Shown in pieces: positions 36,084 through 43,655 of a stretch of 64,000 bases of DNA. A program made the translations under genes and the position numbers. This DNA comes from Nocardioides sp. Root1257 (GTDB lineage: Bacteria; Actinomycetota; Actinomycetes; Propionibacteriales; Nocardioidaceae), in NCBI RefSeq assembly GCF_001425175.1, contig NZ_LMDV01000008.1, positions 392,491 to 456,490 on the forward strand, written 5' to 3'. Position 1 is the stretch's first letter. Each line of letters starts with the position of its first letter. The notes beneath the pieces are model-generated. The model was not told the origin of the DNA. It saw only the letters and a program-made list of their open reading frames with translations, and made no database searches.

Positions 36084-36156
36084 CCCCCCATCATGCCCCC
36101 GCACCGAAGCGGCGGGCCTCCCGCAGCGGATCGCCCACCCGCCGTACCCTGGCCGC

Positions 36157-36864
36157 ATGGGTGACGGCCTCCTCGAGGTGACCGTCCTCGACCCGCGAGA
36201 TGTCGCCGGCGCGGAGGAGGGCGGTGCCGACCGCCTGCTCGTACGCAGTCCGACCGGGATGTCGCCCGAGCCGGCGCTGGTCTCCGCGGTCTGCCACGAG
36301 ACCGACCTCCCGGTGCACGCGGTGCTGCGGCTCAACGACACCTGGACGACGACCGGCGGCGAGCTGGCCCGGCTCGCGGGGCTCGGCGAGGACTACCTCG
36401 GCTCCGGTGCCGTCGGCGTCTCCTTCGGCTTCCTCGACGGACAGCTCGAGGTCGACGCCGAGGTGTGCGCGTACCTGTCGGGCCTGCTCCCGGGCGTCCC
36501 GTGGACCTTCGGCCGGGCGATCGACGACACCCTCGACCCCCGGCGCTCCTGGCGCCACCTGCTCGACCTCCCCGACCTCGCCGCCGTGCGCTCGGCGGGG
36601 TCGCCCCGTGGGCTCGACGTCGGGTTCGACGACCTGCTCGCGACGGCTCGGGACCCGCTCGTCGCCCGGATGCTGATGCCCGGGGGCGGTCTGATCGCCG
36701 AGCAGGTGCCGTGGTTCGTGCGCGCCGACGTCCGCCAGTTCCACCTCGGCCGCCAGGTCCGCCCCGGCGGATCGCTCAAGGCGTACGTCGACGCCGGCCA
36801 CGTCCGGTCCTGGCGGCTGCTCGTCGACGACGCGCTCGAGCGGGCGGTCCGCTCCGTCGGATGA
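36157..36864 (+). CDS. CutC-like protein
   Basis: This 235-residue protein has the CutC N-terminal pattern LLEVTVLDPRDVAGAEEGGA followed by DRLLV, and a TIM-barrel-like body (VGVSFGFLDGQLEVDAEVCA, TFGRAIDDTLDPRRSW). CutC was linked to copper homeostasis in E. coli, but the role is disputed and the family may act on another substrate. The usual HDMVRPR-type segment is altered to HAVLRLNDTW, so activity may differ. TACCCT lies six bases before the ATG. A DUF4031 gene overlaps its end by ATGA. Confidence 0.75.
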   Translation: MGDGLLEVTVLDPRDVAGAEEGGADRLLVRSPTGMSPEPALVSAVCHETDLPVHAVLRLNDTWTTTGGELARLAGLGEDYLGSGAVGVSFGFLDGQLEVDAEVCAYLSGLLPGVPWTFGRAIDDTLDPRRSWRHLLDLPDLAAVRSAGSPRGLDVGFDDLLATARDPLVARMLMPGGGLIAEQVPWFVRADVRQFHLGRQVRPGGSLKAYVDAGHVRSWRLLVDDALERAVRSVG

Positions 36865-37124
36865 CCATCCTCATCGACCCGCCCAACGCGGCCGGGCACG
36901 GCCGGCTGTGGTCGCACCTCGCCAGCGACACGTCCTACGACGAGCTGCACGCCTTCGCCCGCACGCTCGACATCCCGCCGCGCGGCTTCGACCGCGACCA
37001 CTACGACGTGCCGTCCGAGTGGTACGACTCCGTCGTCGCCGCGGGCGCCCTCCCCGTCACGTCGCGCGAGCTCGTCTCCCGCCTCACCGCGGCCGGTCTG
37101 CGGCGCCGGAAGCGTAGTCCCTGA
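36861..37124 (+). CDS. DUF4031 protein
   Basis: This 87-residue protein begins MTILIDPPNAAGHGRLWSHL and has the family stretch TSYDELHAFARTLDIPPRGF, then DRDHYDVP. DUF4031 proteins are small actinobacterial proteins of unknown function. The ATG overlaps the CutC-like stop. Its last codons and TGA lie within the left arm of the palindrome at 37114-37174, so that element supplies the C-terminus. Confidence 0.85.
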   Translation: MTILIDPPNAAGHGRLWSHLASDTSYDELHAFARTLDIPPRGFDRDHYDVPSEWYDSVVAAGALPVTSRELVSRLTAAGLRRRKRSP

Positions 37125-37174
37125 CGAAATGGTCCTCCCGCCCGCTCAGGGTGGGCCGTTCCGTCAGGGACTAC
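37114..37174. repeat. Palindrome in which two convergent genes end
   Basis: GTAGTCCCTGACG (37114-37126) and its exact complement CGTCAGGGACTAC (37162-37174) form a 13-bp stem, with further imperfect pairing inside. The TGA of the DUF4031 gene (37122-37124) and the TAG of the convergent HD gene (37171-37173) lie in the two arms. It probably acts as a bidirectional terminator. The same 13-base arm occurs in the coxG-like gene at 22056. Confidence 0.92.
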
Positions 37175-37785
37175 TCCGGCGGCGCCAACGTCTCCAGCTC
37201 CCGCTCCACGTTGGCCCGGGCGTCGGCCTCCCAGGCGTCGCGGGCGTACGCCGTGTGGAAGAGGTGCGGCTTGGCGAGCAGGTCGCGCAGGATCGTGGCC
37301 CGCCCGGCGGCGAACGCGTCGTCGGGGACCGCGGCGTACTCCGACCGCACCGACGCGGTGTACTCGTCGTACCGTTCCGGCGGCGCCGCCAGGATCGCGA
37401 GGTCGGCGTCGGAGAGAGCGCAGCCGTTGACGTCGTCGTCGGCGGGCTGGTGGTGCTCGGTCATCAGCACCAGGCGGACCACCTCGTCCACGACCGCCTG
37501 GTCGACCAGCGTCGGCAGCGCCTCGGCCGCCCACGCCGCCGAGCGCTTCTCGGCGTCCGGCTGCGCGTCGTAGACGCTGTCGTGGAACCACGCGGCGAGC
37601 AGCACCGCCATCCGGTCGAACTCCACGCCGTGCGCCGACAGCTCGTGCACCCGGTCGAGGACCTCACCGAGGTGCCGGCCGTCGTGGTAGCGCCGGTCGG
37701 GGTGGTCGTAGGACGCGACCAGCTGGGCGCCGAGGGGACGGGCTCCGGGCAACGGCCAGGCGAGGAGGAGGTCCACGCGGTGCAT
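37171..37785 (-). CDS. HD-domain metal-dependent phosphohydrolase
   Basis: This 204-residue protein is a predicted HD-superfamily hydrolase. The metal-binding residues are H34/H38 (RRYHDGRHL), H68-D69 (WFHDSVYD) and a later Asp (ALSDADLAILAA). It matches a widespread family of about 200 residues annotated as predicted metal-dependent HD phosphohydrolase, with unknown substrate. Its stop codon lies in the right arm of the palindrome at 37114-37174. Confidence 0.88.
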   Translation of the reverse strand: MHRVDLLLAWPLPGARPLGAQLVASYDHPDRRYHDGRHLGEVLDRVHELSAHGVEFDRMAVLLAAWFHDSVYDAQPDAEKRSAAWAAEALPTLVDQAVVDEVVRLVLMTEHHQPADDDVNGCALSDADLAILAAPPERYDEYTASVRSEYAAVPDDAFAAGRATILRDLLAKPHLFHTAYARDAWEADARANVERELETLAPPE

Positions 37786-37827
37786 TCAAGACCCCCGGGC
37801 CTCCGACGCGCTAGCGTGTCGTACCCC

Positions 37828-37841
37828 AGGAACGTGTTCTA
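37828..37841. promoter_or_regulatory. KstR-like operator upstream of the ketosteroid isomerase gene
   Basis: AGGAACGTGTTCTA matches the KstR consensus TnnAACnnGTTnnA at 7 of its 8 defined bases (the first T is A). It lies 17 bases before the ATG, between the likely promoter and the ribosome site. KstR represses sterol-degradation genes in Mycobacterium and Rhodococcus. Finding it before a steroid-isomerase gene supports both calls. Confidence 0.68.
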
Positions 37842-37858
37842 GGTCGAGGAGACACCGC

Positions 37859-38233
37859 ATGCCCGCCAGTCCGGACCGCATCCGCCAGGTCGTCGACGAC
37901 TACATCCGTCTCGTCGGCACCGGCACCGCCGACGAGGTCGTCGCGCTGTACGCCGCGGACGCCACCGTCGAGGACCCGGTCGGCTCCGACGTGCGCCACG
38001 GGCACGCCGCGATCCGCGAGTTCTACGCCGGTCTCGAGGGGCTCCAGCAGGAGACGCGCCTGATCACCGCGCGCATCGCGGGCGGCGAGGCCAGCTTCCT
38101 CTTCGAGATCATCACGCGCGCCGGCGACAAGACCTACACGCTCGCGCCGATCGACGCGATGACGTTCGACGACGACGGCCTGATCACCACCATGCGCGCC
38201 TACTGGGGCGACGCCGACATGGCGATCAGCTGA
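37859..38233 (+). CDS. Steroid delta-5-3-ketoisomerase (NTF2-like)
   Basis: This 124-residue protein closely follows the Comamonas ketosteroid isomerase. The catalytic Tyr is Y15 (VVDDYIRLV), the proton-shuttling Asp is D39 (ATVEDPVGSD), and the second oxyanion-hole Asp is D99 (APIDAMTF), followed by MRAYWGDADM as in the enzyme's end. It moves a C5-C6 double bond to C4-C5 in 3-ketosteroids. GAGGAG precedes the ATG. No other steroid gene is adjacent, but a KstR-like box lies upstream. It ends one base before the convergent secreted-protein gene. Confidence 0.88.
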   Translation: MPASPDRIRQVVDDYIRLVGTGTADEVVALYAADATVEDPVGSDVRHGHAAIREFYAGLEGLQQETRLITARIAGGEASFLFEIITRAGDKTYTLAPIDAMTFDDDGLITTMRAYWGDADMAIS

Positions 38234-38234
38234 C

Positions 38235-39467
38235 TCAGGGCCAGCAGGCTTCCTGATCCTGCTGCGCGGCGGGCAGGTGCGGCAGCGGGACGCTCCCGAG
38301 GTCGGCGTCGCGGCCGGTCGTGATCGAGAACGCGCCGGTCGTGAACTTGCCGTACTTGCAGTAGTGCGTGGTCTGGCCGAGGTACGGCGAGTACGCACCC
38401 GGCTGCGCGACGACGGTCATGCCGCCCTGCGTGGTCAGCTGGCCGGCGAACGAGAACTCGCCGGAGCCGTTCGTCGTGGTGGAGCCGCGCTGCGCGCCGG
38501 TCTTGTCGAAGAGCAGCACCTGCGCGCCGGAGAGCGGGTAGCTCGGGTCCTTGGCGTCGACCACGACACCGGACACCGAGGCGCCCCTCTTCGTGAGGCG
38601 GTAGCTGCCGAAGGCGACCTTGCCGGGACGGACGACGCCGCCGTGGACCGAGCCGGTGCTGGCCAGGTAGCTGCCGACGCCGGGCACGACGATCTTGTAG
38701 CGACCCGGGAAGAGGCCCTGGAACGACGCCGAGCCGTGCTTCGCGTTCGCGCTCCAGAACTGGCCGTTCGCCTTGCTGACCACGGTGACGTTGACCCGCT
38801 TGGTGATCGGCTGGTCGCCGGCGTACAGGTCGACCAGGAGCCGGCCGGCGGGCTTCGTCAGCCTGATCGCGACGTTGCTGGCCCTGCCGGGCTTCAGCCC
38901 CGGGACCCACAGGCTCTTGCCGACGAACTTCTTGGTGCGGTCATAGGTGAAGACCGAGTAGCTCCCGGCCGGGAGGCCGCCGAGGGCGAACTGGCCCTTG
39001 CCGTTGGCCTTCACCTCGAAGGACTGCTCGGAGGCGTTCGCCGCCACGACCCGCGCACCCTTGGCGACCTTGCCGCCGGCCTGCACGGTGCCGGTGATCG
39101 CCGCGCCGGGGCGCATCCGCACGCTCTTGGTCACCGTGCGACCGGCCCGGACCGTCACCTTGATGTTGGTCGGCGCGGCCTTGGTGACGTCGTACGCCGG
39201 GCGCTGGTCGACGAACTGGATCCAGTACGTGCCCGGCGGCAGCGTCAGCGAGTAGGAGCCGCCGGTCTGCTTGCGCTTGCCGAGGTAGGTCCAGTCCTTG
39301 GTGAACCACTGCATGACGACCTTCGGCGTGGTGCCGTGGGCGCCGTAGATGCCGCCACGGACCTTGCCGGTCGCTGCAGCGTCAGCGGGGGCCTGGAACG
39401 CGAGCATCGAGGCGACGAGCGTCACCACGACCACGAGAGAAGCGCGAAACCTTCGGGTAGGGAGCAT
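38235..39467 (-). CDS. Secreted protein with carboxypeptidase-regulatory-like repeats
   Basis: This 410-residue protein has a signal peptide (ASLVVVVTLVASMLAFQAPADA) and about four beta-sandwich repeats with the pattern ITGTVQAGGK...FALGGLPAGSYSVFTYD and VSGVVVDAKDP...SGEFSFAGQL. Such modules resemble carboxypeptidase regulatory or Cna-B folds and probably serve in surface binding. There is no sortase signal or C-terminal anchor. TAGGCT lies six bases before the ATG on its strand (39474-39479), a leaderless pattern. Confidence 0.8.
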   Translation of the reverse strand: MLPTRRFRASLVVVVTLVASMLAFQAPADAAATGKVRGGIYGAHGTTPKVVMQWFTKDWTYLGKRKQTGGSYSLTLPPGTYWIQFVDQRPAYDVTKAAPTNIKVTVRAGRTVTKSVRMRPGAAITGTVQAGGKVAKGARVVAANASEQSFEVKANGKGQFALGGLPAGSYSVFTYDRTKKFVGKSLWVPGLKPGRASNVAIRLTKPAGRLLVDLYAGDQPITKRVNVTVVSKANGQFWSANAKHGSASFQGLFPGRYKIVVPGVGSYLASTGSVHGGVVRPGKVAFGSYRLTKRGASVSGVVVDAKDPSYPLSGAQVLLFDKTGAQRGSTTTNGSGEFSFAGQLTTQGGMTVVAQPGAYSPYLGQTTHYCKYGKFTTGAFSITTGRDADLGSVPLPHLPAAQQDQEACWP

Positions 39468-39523
39468 GGTCCCAGCCTAAGTCGGCTCGCTTGAGGTCCC
39501 CCAAAGATCGCCTCAGGCTTCGC

Positions 39524-40405
39524 TCAAGACGGGTGAGCGCGCTCACCCTGCCGCTCACGTGGCGTCATCGCCCACCGGATCGTGCCGGTCGCGACGCCGC
39601 CCAGCGCGCGCACGACGGTGCGCTCCGACACCGGGAACCACGGCAGCCGGAGCGGGCGACGGGTCCAGCGCGGCATCAGGCCGACGGCGGCGGCCGCGAT
39701 CACGCCGTACGGCGCCCGCGCGGGCAGCGGCAGGGGCGGGCGCAGCAGCAGGTAGCCCACGGTCGCGCGGGCCTCCGGGGTGCTGCGCAGCTCGGGACGG
39801 TACGCCGCGATGGTGGCCGCCAGCTCCGCCTCGGTGGTCGGCGGATCGAGCACACCGAGTCGGCGCGCGACCTCGGCGGTCTGCGCGACGTACTCGTCCC
39901 GCTCCGCGCCGGTCAGCGGTTCGCGCCCGTAGACGGTGTGCGCCCGCAGGAAGCTGTCGACCTCGGCGACGTGCACCCACGCGAGCAGGTGCGGGTCGGA
40001 CGCGGCGTACGGCGTGCCGTCGGGCATCGTCCCGACGATCCGCTCGTGGATCGTGCGCACCGCGGTGACCGCCTGGGCGGCGTCGTCGGCGGTCCCGAAG
40101 GTCGTCACCGCGATGAAGCGGCTGGTCCGGGCGAGCCGGCCCCAGGCGTCGTGGCGGTAGTCGGAGTGCTCCGCGACGCCGCGCATCGCGGACGGGTGCA
40201 GTGTCTGCAGGAGCAGGGCGCGCAGCCCGCCGATGAACATCGACGCGTCGCCGTGCACCCGGGTGATCGGGCTGCCCGGCTCGAACCACCGCGGACCGGG
40301 GCGGTTGTGGATCCGGTCGGCGTGCTTCGCGCCGTCGGGACCGGCGACCCGGGCGAACAGCTGCTCGCCGATCCGGTCGCGGACGAGAGGGAGGACGCTT
40401 GCCAC
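39524..40405 (-). CDS. DUF2236 / MpaB-family oxygenase-like protein
   Basis: This 293-residue protein has the family motifs MFIGGLRALLLQTLHPSAM, TSRFIAVTTFGTADDAAQAV and DPHLLAWVHVAEVDSFLRAH. Family members include the fungal MpaB' and the heme-containing latex-clearing oxygenases. His residues in LHPSA and WVHVAE could coordinate a heme or metal, but the reaction is unknown. Two in-frame GTG codons are possible starts (40408 and 40405). The second lies six bases after TAGGGT (40412-40417 on the minus strand), so it is used here. Confidence 0.83.
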   Translation of the reverse strand: MASVLPLVRDRIGEQLFARVAGPDGAKHADRIHNRPGPRWFEPGSPITRVHGDASMFIGGLRALLLQTLHPSAMRGVAEHSDYRHDAWGRLARTSRFIAVTTFGTADDAAQAVTAVRTIHERIVGTMPDGTPYAASDPHLLAWVHVAEVDSFLRAHTVYGREPLTGAERDEYVAQTAEVARRLGVLDPPTTEAELAATIAAYRPELRSTPEARATVGYLLLRPPLPLPARAPYGVIAAAAVGLMPRWTRRPLRLPWFPVSERTVVRALGGVATGTIRWAMTPRERQGERAHPS

Positions 40406-40435
40406 CACCCGACCCTACGGGGTCTGATCTACCCC

Positions 40436-42028
40436 ATGCTCACGAAGAAGGTGGCGGCCGCGGTCGCCGGGATCCTCACGGCTGGACTCGTTGCGGTCGT
40501 GCCGCTGAACGCACCGACGGCGGTAGGCGGGTCGCCGGAGGCCGCCTCAGCAGCGGCTCCGGCCATCAGCTGGGGCCGGTGCAAGGACCCGGACCTGCGC
40601 AAGGCGAAGGCCCAGTGCGGCACCCTCGTCGTGCCGCTCGACCACGCCGATCCGACCGGCCCCACCGTCTCGCTGGCCGTCTCGCGGGTGCTGCACACGC
40701 GCGGCCCCTTCCGCGGCGCCGTCTTCACGAATCCCGGCGGCCCGGGCAGCGACGGCACCTGGCTCGCGCCGTACGGCAAGTACGTGCCGCGCAAGGTCGG
40801 CCTGACCTACGACTGGTACGGCGTCGACCCGCGCGGCACCGGAGCGAGCCGCCCGCTGCTCACCTGCGACAGCAGGTACTTCGGCTGGGACCGCCCCGAC
40901 TACGTGCCGACCAGCGCGAAGATCATGAAGTACTGGCGGCACACGACGGAGAAGTACGCGAAGGACTGCGGTCGGGCCGGTGCGAAGCGGCTCCTCGGCC
41001 ACGTGCGGACCACGGACACCGCCACCGACTTCGACCTGCTCCGCCAGGCCATCGGCGTCGACAAGGTCACCTTCTTCGGCTTCTCCTACGGGACCTACCT
41101 CGCGCAGGTCTACGCGACGCTCTTCCCCGACCACGTGCAGGCGCTGATCATGGACGGCGTCATCGACCCCGACCGCGTCTTCTACCAGTCCAACCTCGAC
41201 CAGGACCCGGCCTTCCAGAAGTCGTTCAACGCCTTCCTCGCCTGGGTCGGCAAGCACGCGTCGACCTACCACCTCGGCCGCGGCCGCAAGGCGGTCGAGC
41301 GCACGTACGAGCACCTGCGCGCCCGCCTGAAGCGGCACCCGGCCGGCGGCAAGGTCGGGCCGGACGAGCTCGACGACGCCCTGCTGAACGCCGGCTACTA
41401 CAACGGCTACTACCCGTACGTCGCCGATGCCCTCGCCGCGCTCGTCAACGACGGCGACCCGGCCGGGATCAAGCAGCTCTACCGGAGCTCGAACCCGGTC
41501 GGGAAGGCCGCGGACAACAGCTTCGCGATGTACCTCGCCGTCCAGTGCACCGACGCCGTGTGGCCGACGGACTGGAAGACCTGGCGCGACGACAGTCGCC
41601 GGCTGGACCGCAAGGCGCCGTTCCTCACCTGGGCCAACAACTGGTTCAACGCGCCGTGCCGCACCTGGCCGGTGGCCGGGACCCCGCGGGTCGACGTGAC
41701 CGGCGCCGGCCTCGACGACGTGCCGGTGCTGCTGCTCAGCGAGACCCACGACCCGGCGACGCCGTACGCAGGGGCGCTCGCGGCGCGCCGGATCTTCCCG
41801 AGCGCCCGCCTGGTCGCCGGGGTCGGCGGCTACTCCCACGCGGTGTCACTCTCGGGCGTCGCCTGCACCGACAACGCGATCGCGAACGTGCTCGAGGACG
41901 GCTCGCTCCCGGCCCGCCGGGCCGGCAACCGCGCCGACAAGGAGTGCCGCCCGCTGGCGCCCCCGGAGCCGCCGAAGCAGAACGCCCGCCTGGCGCTCCC
42001 GCAGCACCGGACCTGGTGGGGGCGGTAG
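40436..42028 (+). CDS. Secreted alpha/beta hydrolase, tripeptidyl-aminopeptidase-like (S33)
   Basis: This 530-residue protein has a signal peptide (AAAVAGILTAGLVAVVPLN), an alpha/beta-hydrolase domain with oxyanion and nucleophile motifs (TNPGGPGSDG, FGFSYGTYLAQVYATLFP with nucleophile Ser), and a C-terminal TAP-like part (VPVLLLSETHDPATPYAGAL with the acid, GGYSHAVSL with the His). Streptomyces homologues release tripeptides from secreted proteins. Only 30 bases separate it from the divergent DUF2236 gene, so their promoters overlap. Confidence 0.9.
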   Translation: MLTKKVAAAVAGILTAGLVAVVPLNAPTAVGGSPEAASAAAPAISWGRCKDPDLRKAKAQCGTLVVPLDHADPTGPTVSLAVSRVLHTRGPFRGAVFTNPGGPGSDGTWLAPYGKYVPRKVGLTYDWYGVDPRGTGASRPLLTCDSRYFGWDRPDYVPTSAKIMKYWRHTTEKYAKDCGRAGAKRLLGHVRTTDTATDFDLLRQAIGVDKVTFFGFSYGTYLAQVYATLFPDHVQALIMDGVIDPDRVFYQSNLDQDPAFQKSFNAFLAWVGKHASTYHLGRGRKAVERTYEHLRARLKRHPAGGKVGPDELDDALLNAGYYNGYYPYVADALAALVNDGDPAGIKQLYRSSNPVGKAADNSFAMYLAVQCTDAVWPTDWKTWRDDSRRLDRKAPFLTWANNWFNAPCRTWPVAGTPRVDVTGAGLDDVPVLLLSETHDPATPYAGALAARRIFPSARLVAGVGGYSHAVSLSGVACTDNAIANVLEDGSLPARRAGNRADKECRPLAPPEPPKQNARLALPQHRTWWGR

Positions 42029-42040
42029 GTGCCACGGGGC

Positions 42041-42357
42041 GGCGTGTCTGCGGGTTTTGGCGGTCAGCCGGTGAAACCCGCAGGCACGCCGGCGCGAGCT
42101 GGCCGTCCGCTCGCCTGTCAGCCAAGACCTGCACGACGCGCCGTACGTCGCCGGCGTGTTGTGCGGGTTCCGGCTGACGGGTGTCCGGGTTTTGGCGGTC
42201 AGCCGGTGAAACCCGCAGACGCGCCGTACGGCCCCGACGATCTGGTGACCTGTCAGCCAAGACCCGTACGACGCGCCGTACGTCGCCCGCGTGTCGTGCG
42301 GGTTGTGGCTGACGGGTGTGCGGGTTTTGGCGGTCAGCCGGTGAAACCCGCAGACAC
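42041..42357. repeat. 135-base tandem repeat with hairpins, about 2.3 copies
   Basis: A 32-base module (CGGGTTTTGGCGGTCAGCCG onward) begins at 42051, 42186 and 42321, exactly 135 bases apart. Around it GGCGTG.CTGCGGGTTT and AAACCCGCAG.CACGCC form a stem of up to 17 bp (copy 1: 42041-42057 with 42074-42090). A second module starting TGTCAGCCAAGACC (42116 and 42251) folds between GTCAGCC and GGCTGAC. A stretch of about 30 bases between modules is variable. This fills the 353-base gap between the S33 hydrolase and serA; I see no gene in it. Confidence 0.9.
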
Positions 42358-42381
42358 GCCGCCCCCGAGCACCAACCAGAC

Positions 42382-43581
42382 TCAGGCGTCCCAGGTCCGC
42401 AGCCAGATGGTGTGCTCGGACTGGGAGAGCTTGGCGAGCGCGTCGTCGGGCAGCGGGTCGAGGGTGTCGGTGACGACGTACCCCTGCTCGCCGCGGGTGG
42501 AGAGGTACTGCCCGGTGACGTTGGCGCCGGCGTCCGCGAGCACGCCGTTCACGCCGGCGAGGACCCCGGGGACGTTGACGTGCAGGAAGCCGATCCGGTG
42601 GCCGGCCTGGAGCTGCGGGGCGAGGACGGCGGGCACGTTGACCGACAGCTCGGTGCGGCCCTCGAGGGAGAAGCCGCCCAGCTTGCCGGCGACGAAGTAG
42701 CCGATCTCCTCCTGCGCCTCCTGGGTGGAGCCGCCGACGTGCGGGGTGAGGATCACGTTGTCGAGGCCACGCAGGACCGACTCGAACTCGTCGCCCTGGA
42801 CCTTCGGCTCGACCGGGAAGACGTCGAGCGCGGCGCCCGCGATGTGCCCCGACAGGATGTGGTCGCGCAGCGACTCGTTGTCGACGACCATGCCGCGCGC
42901 GGCGTTGATGAAGATGCTGCGGGGCTTCATCCGCGCGAACTGCTCGGGGCCGAAGAAGCCGGCGTTGCCCGGGCGGCCGTCCACGTGGAGGCTGACGACG
43001 TCCGCCTTCTCGAGCAGCTCGTCGAGGGTCTTCATGCGCTGCGCGTTGCCGTGCGCCAGCCGGTCGGCGGTGTCGAAGAAGATCACCCGCAGGCCGAGGG
43101 CCTCGGCGAGGTTGGACAGCTGGGTGCCGATGTTGCCGTAGCCGACGATGCCGAGCGTGCGGCCGCGGACCTCGTGGCTGCCCTTCGCCGACTTGTCCCA
43201 CACGCCGGCGTGCATCTTCTCGGTCTTCTCGGTGAGCCGGCGCGCGAGCGAGATGATCTCCGCGATCACGAGCTCGACCACGCTGCGCGTGTTGGAGTAC
43301 GGCGCGTTGAAGACCGCGATCCCGCGATCGGCCGCCGCCACCAGGTCGACCTGGTTGGTGCCGATGCAGAAGCAGCCGATCGCGAGCAGGTCGGGCGCCC
43401 CGTCGAGGACGGCCTCGGTGATGTGGGTGTTGGAGCGGATGCCCAGCAGGTGTACGCCGGGGAGCGCCGCCAGCAGCTCCTCCTCGGAGAGGGAGCCGGC
43501 CCGCAGCTCGACCTCGAAGCCGCGCGCCTCGAGGATCTCGACGGCGACCGGGTGGATGTTCTCGAGCAGCAGCACCTTCAC
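42382..43581 (-). CDS. serA: D-3-phosphoglycerate dehydrogenase with ACT domain
   Basis: This 399-residue protein has the substrate domain (LLGIRSNTHITEAVL), the NAD-binding loop GIVGYGNIGTQLSNLAEALG, the catalytic Arg/Glu/His set (INAARGMVVDNESL; ALDVFPVEPK; LTPHVGGSTQEAQEEI), and a C-terminal ACT domain (about 325-399; HVNVPGVLAGVNGVLADAG) for serine feedback. The length matches the short E. coli-like SerA, not the long mycobacterial type. The first step of serine synthesis is its role. GTG 43581 is used because TAGGCT (43590-43595) lies eight bases upstream; a longer start would include that box. Confidence 0.94.
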   Translation of the reverse strand: MKVLLLENIHPVAVEILEARGFEVELRAGSLSEEELLAALPGVHLLGIRSNTHITEAVLDGAPDLLAIGCFCIGTNQVDLVAAADRGIAVFNAPYSNTRSVVELVIAEIISLARRLTEKTEKMHAGVWDKSAKGSHEVRGRTLGIVGYGNIGTQLSNLAEALGLRVIFFDTADRLAHGNAQRMKTLDELLEKADVVSLHVDGRPGNAGFFGPEQFARMKPRSIFINAARGMVVDNESLRDHILSGHIAGAALDVFPVEPKVQGDEFESVLRGLDNVILTPHVGGSTQEAQEEIGYFVAGKLGGFSLEGRTELSVNVPAVLAPQLQAGHRIGFLHVNVPGVLAGVNGVLADAGANVTGQYLSTRGEQGYVVTDTLDPLPDDALAKLSQSEHTIWLRTWDA

Positions 43582-43655
43582 GATCGACCAGCCTAGGCGC
43601 GCCACGCGCGGGAACCGAACCCGCGACGGAGCGTGGACGGGGCATAGTTCGGCCC

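Noticed and set aside
37859-38233. A steroid-degradation gene cluster.
   Set aside because: Only the isomerase and its box are present; neighbours are an HD hydrolase and a secreted repeat protein. The acyl-CoA synthetase at 58585 is 20 kb away and has no KstR-like box.
42041-42357. A CRISPR array, because of the repeat-spacer look.
   Set aside because: There are only three copies with a 135-base period, the repeats are long internal hairpins, and no cas gene is in the window.
42029-42357. A protein made of 45-residue repeats encoded by the 135-base tandem repeat.
   Set aside because: The frame stays open only because 135 is divisible by three. The sequence is dominated by hairpin pairing and there is no ribosome site or -10 box.
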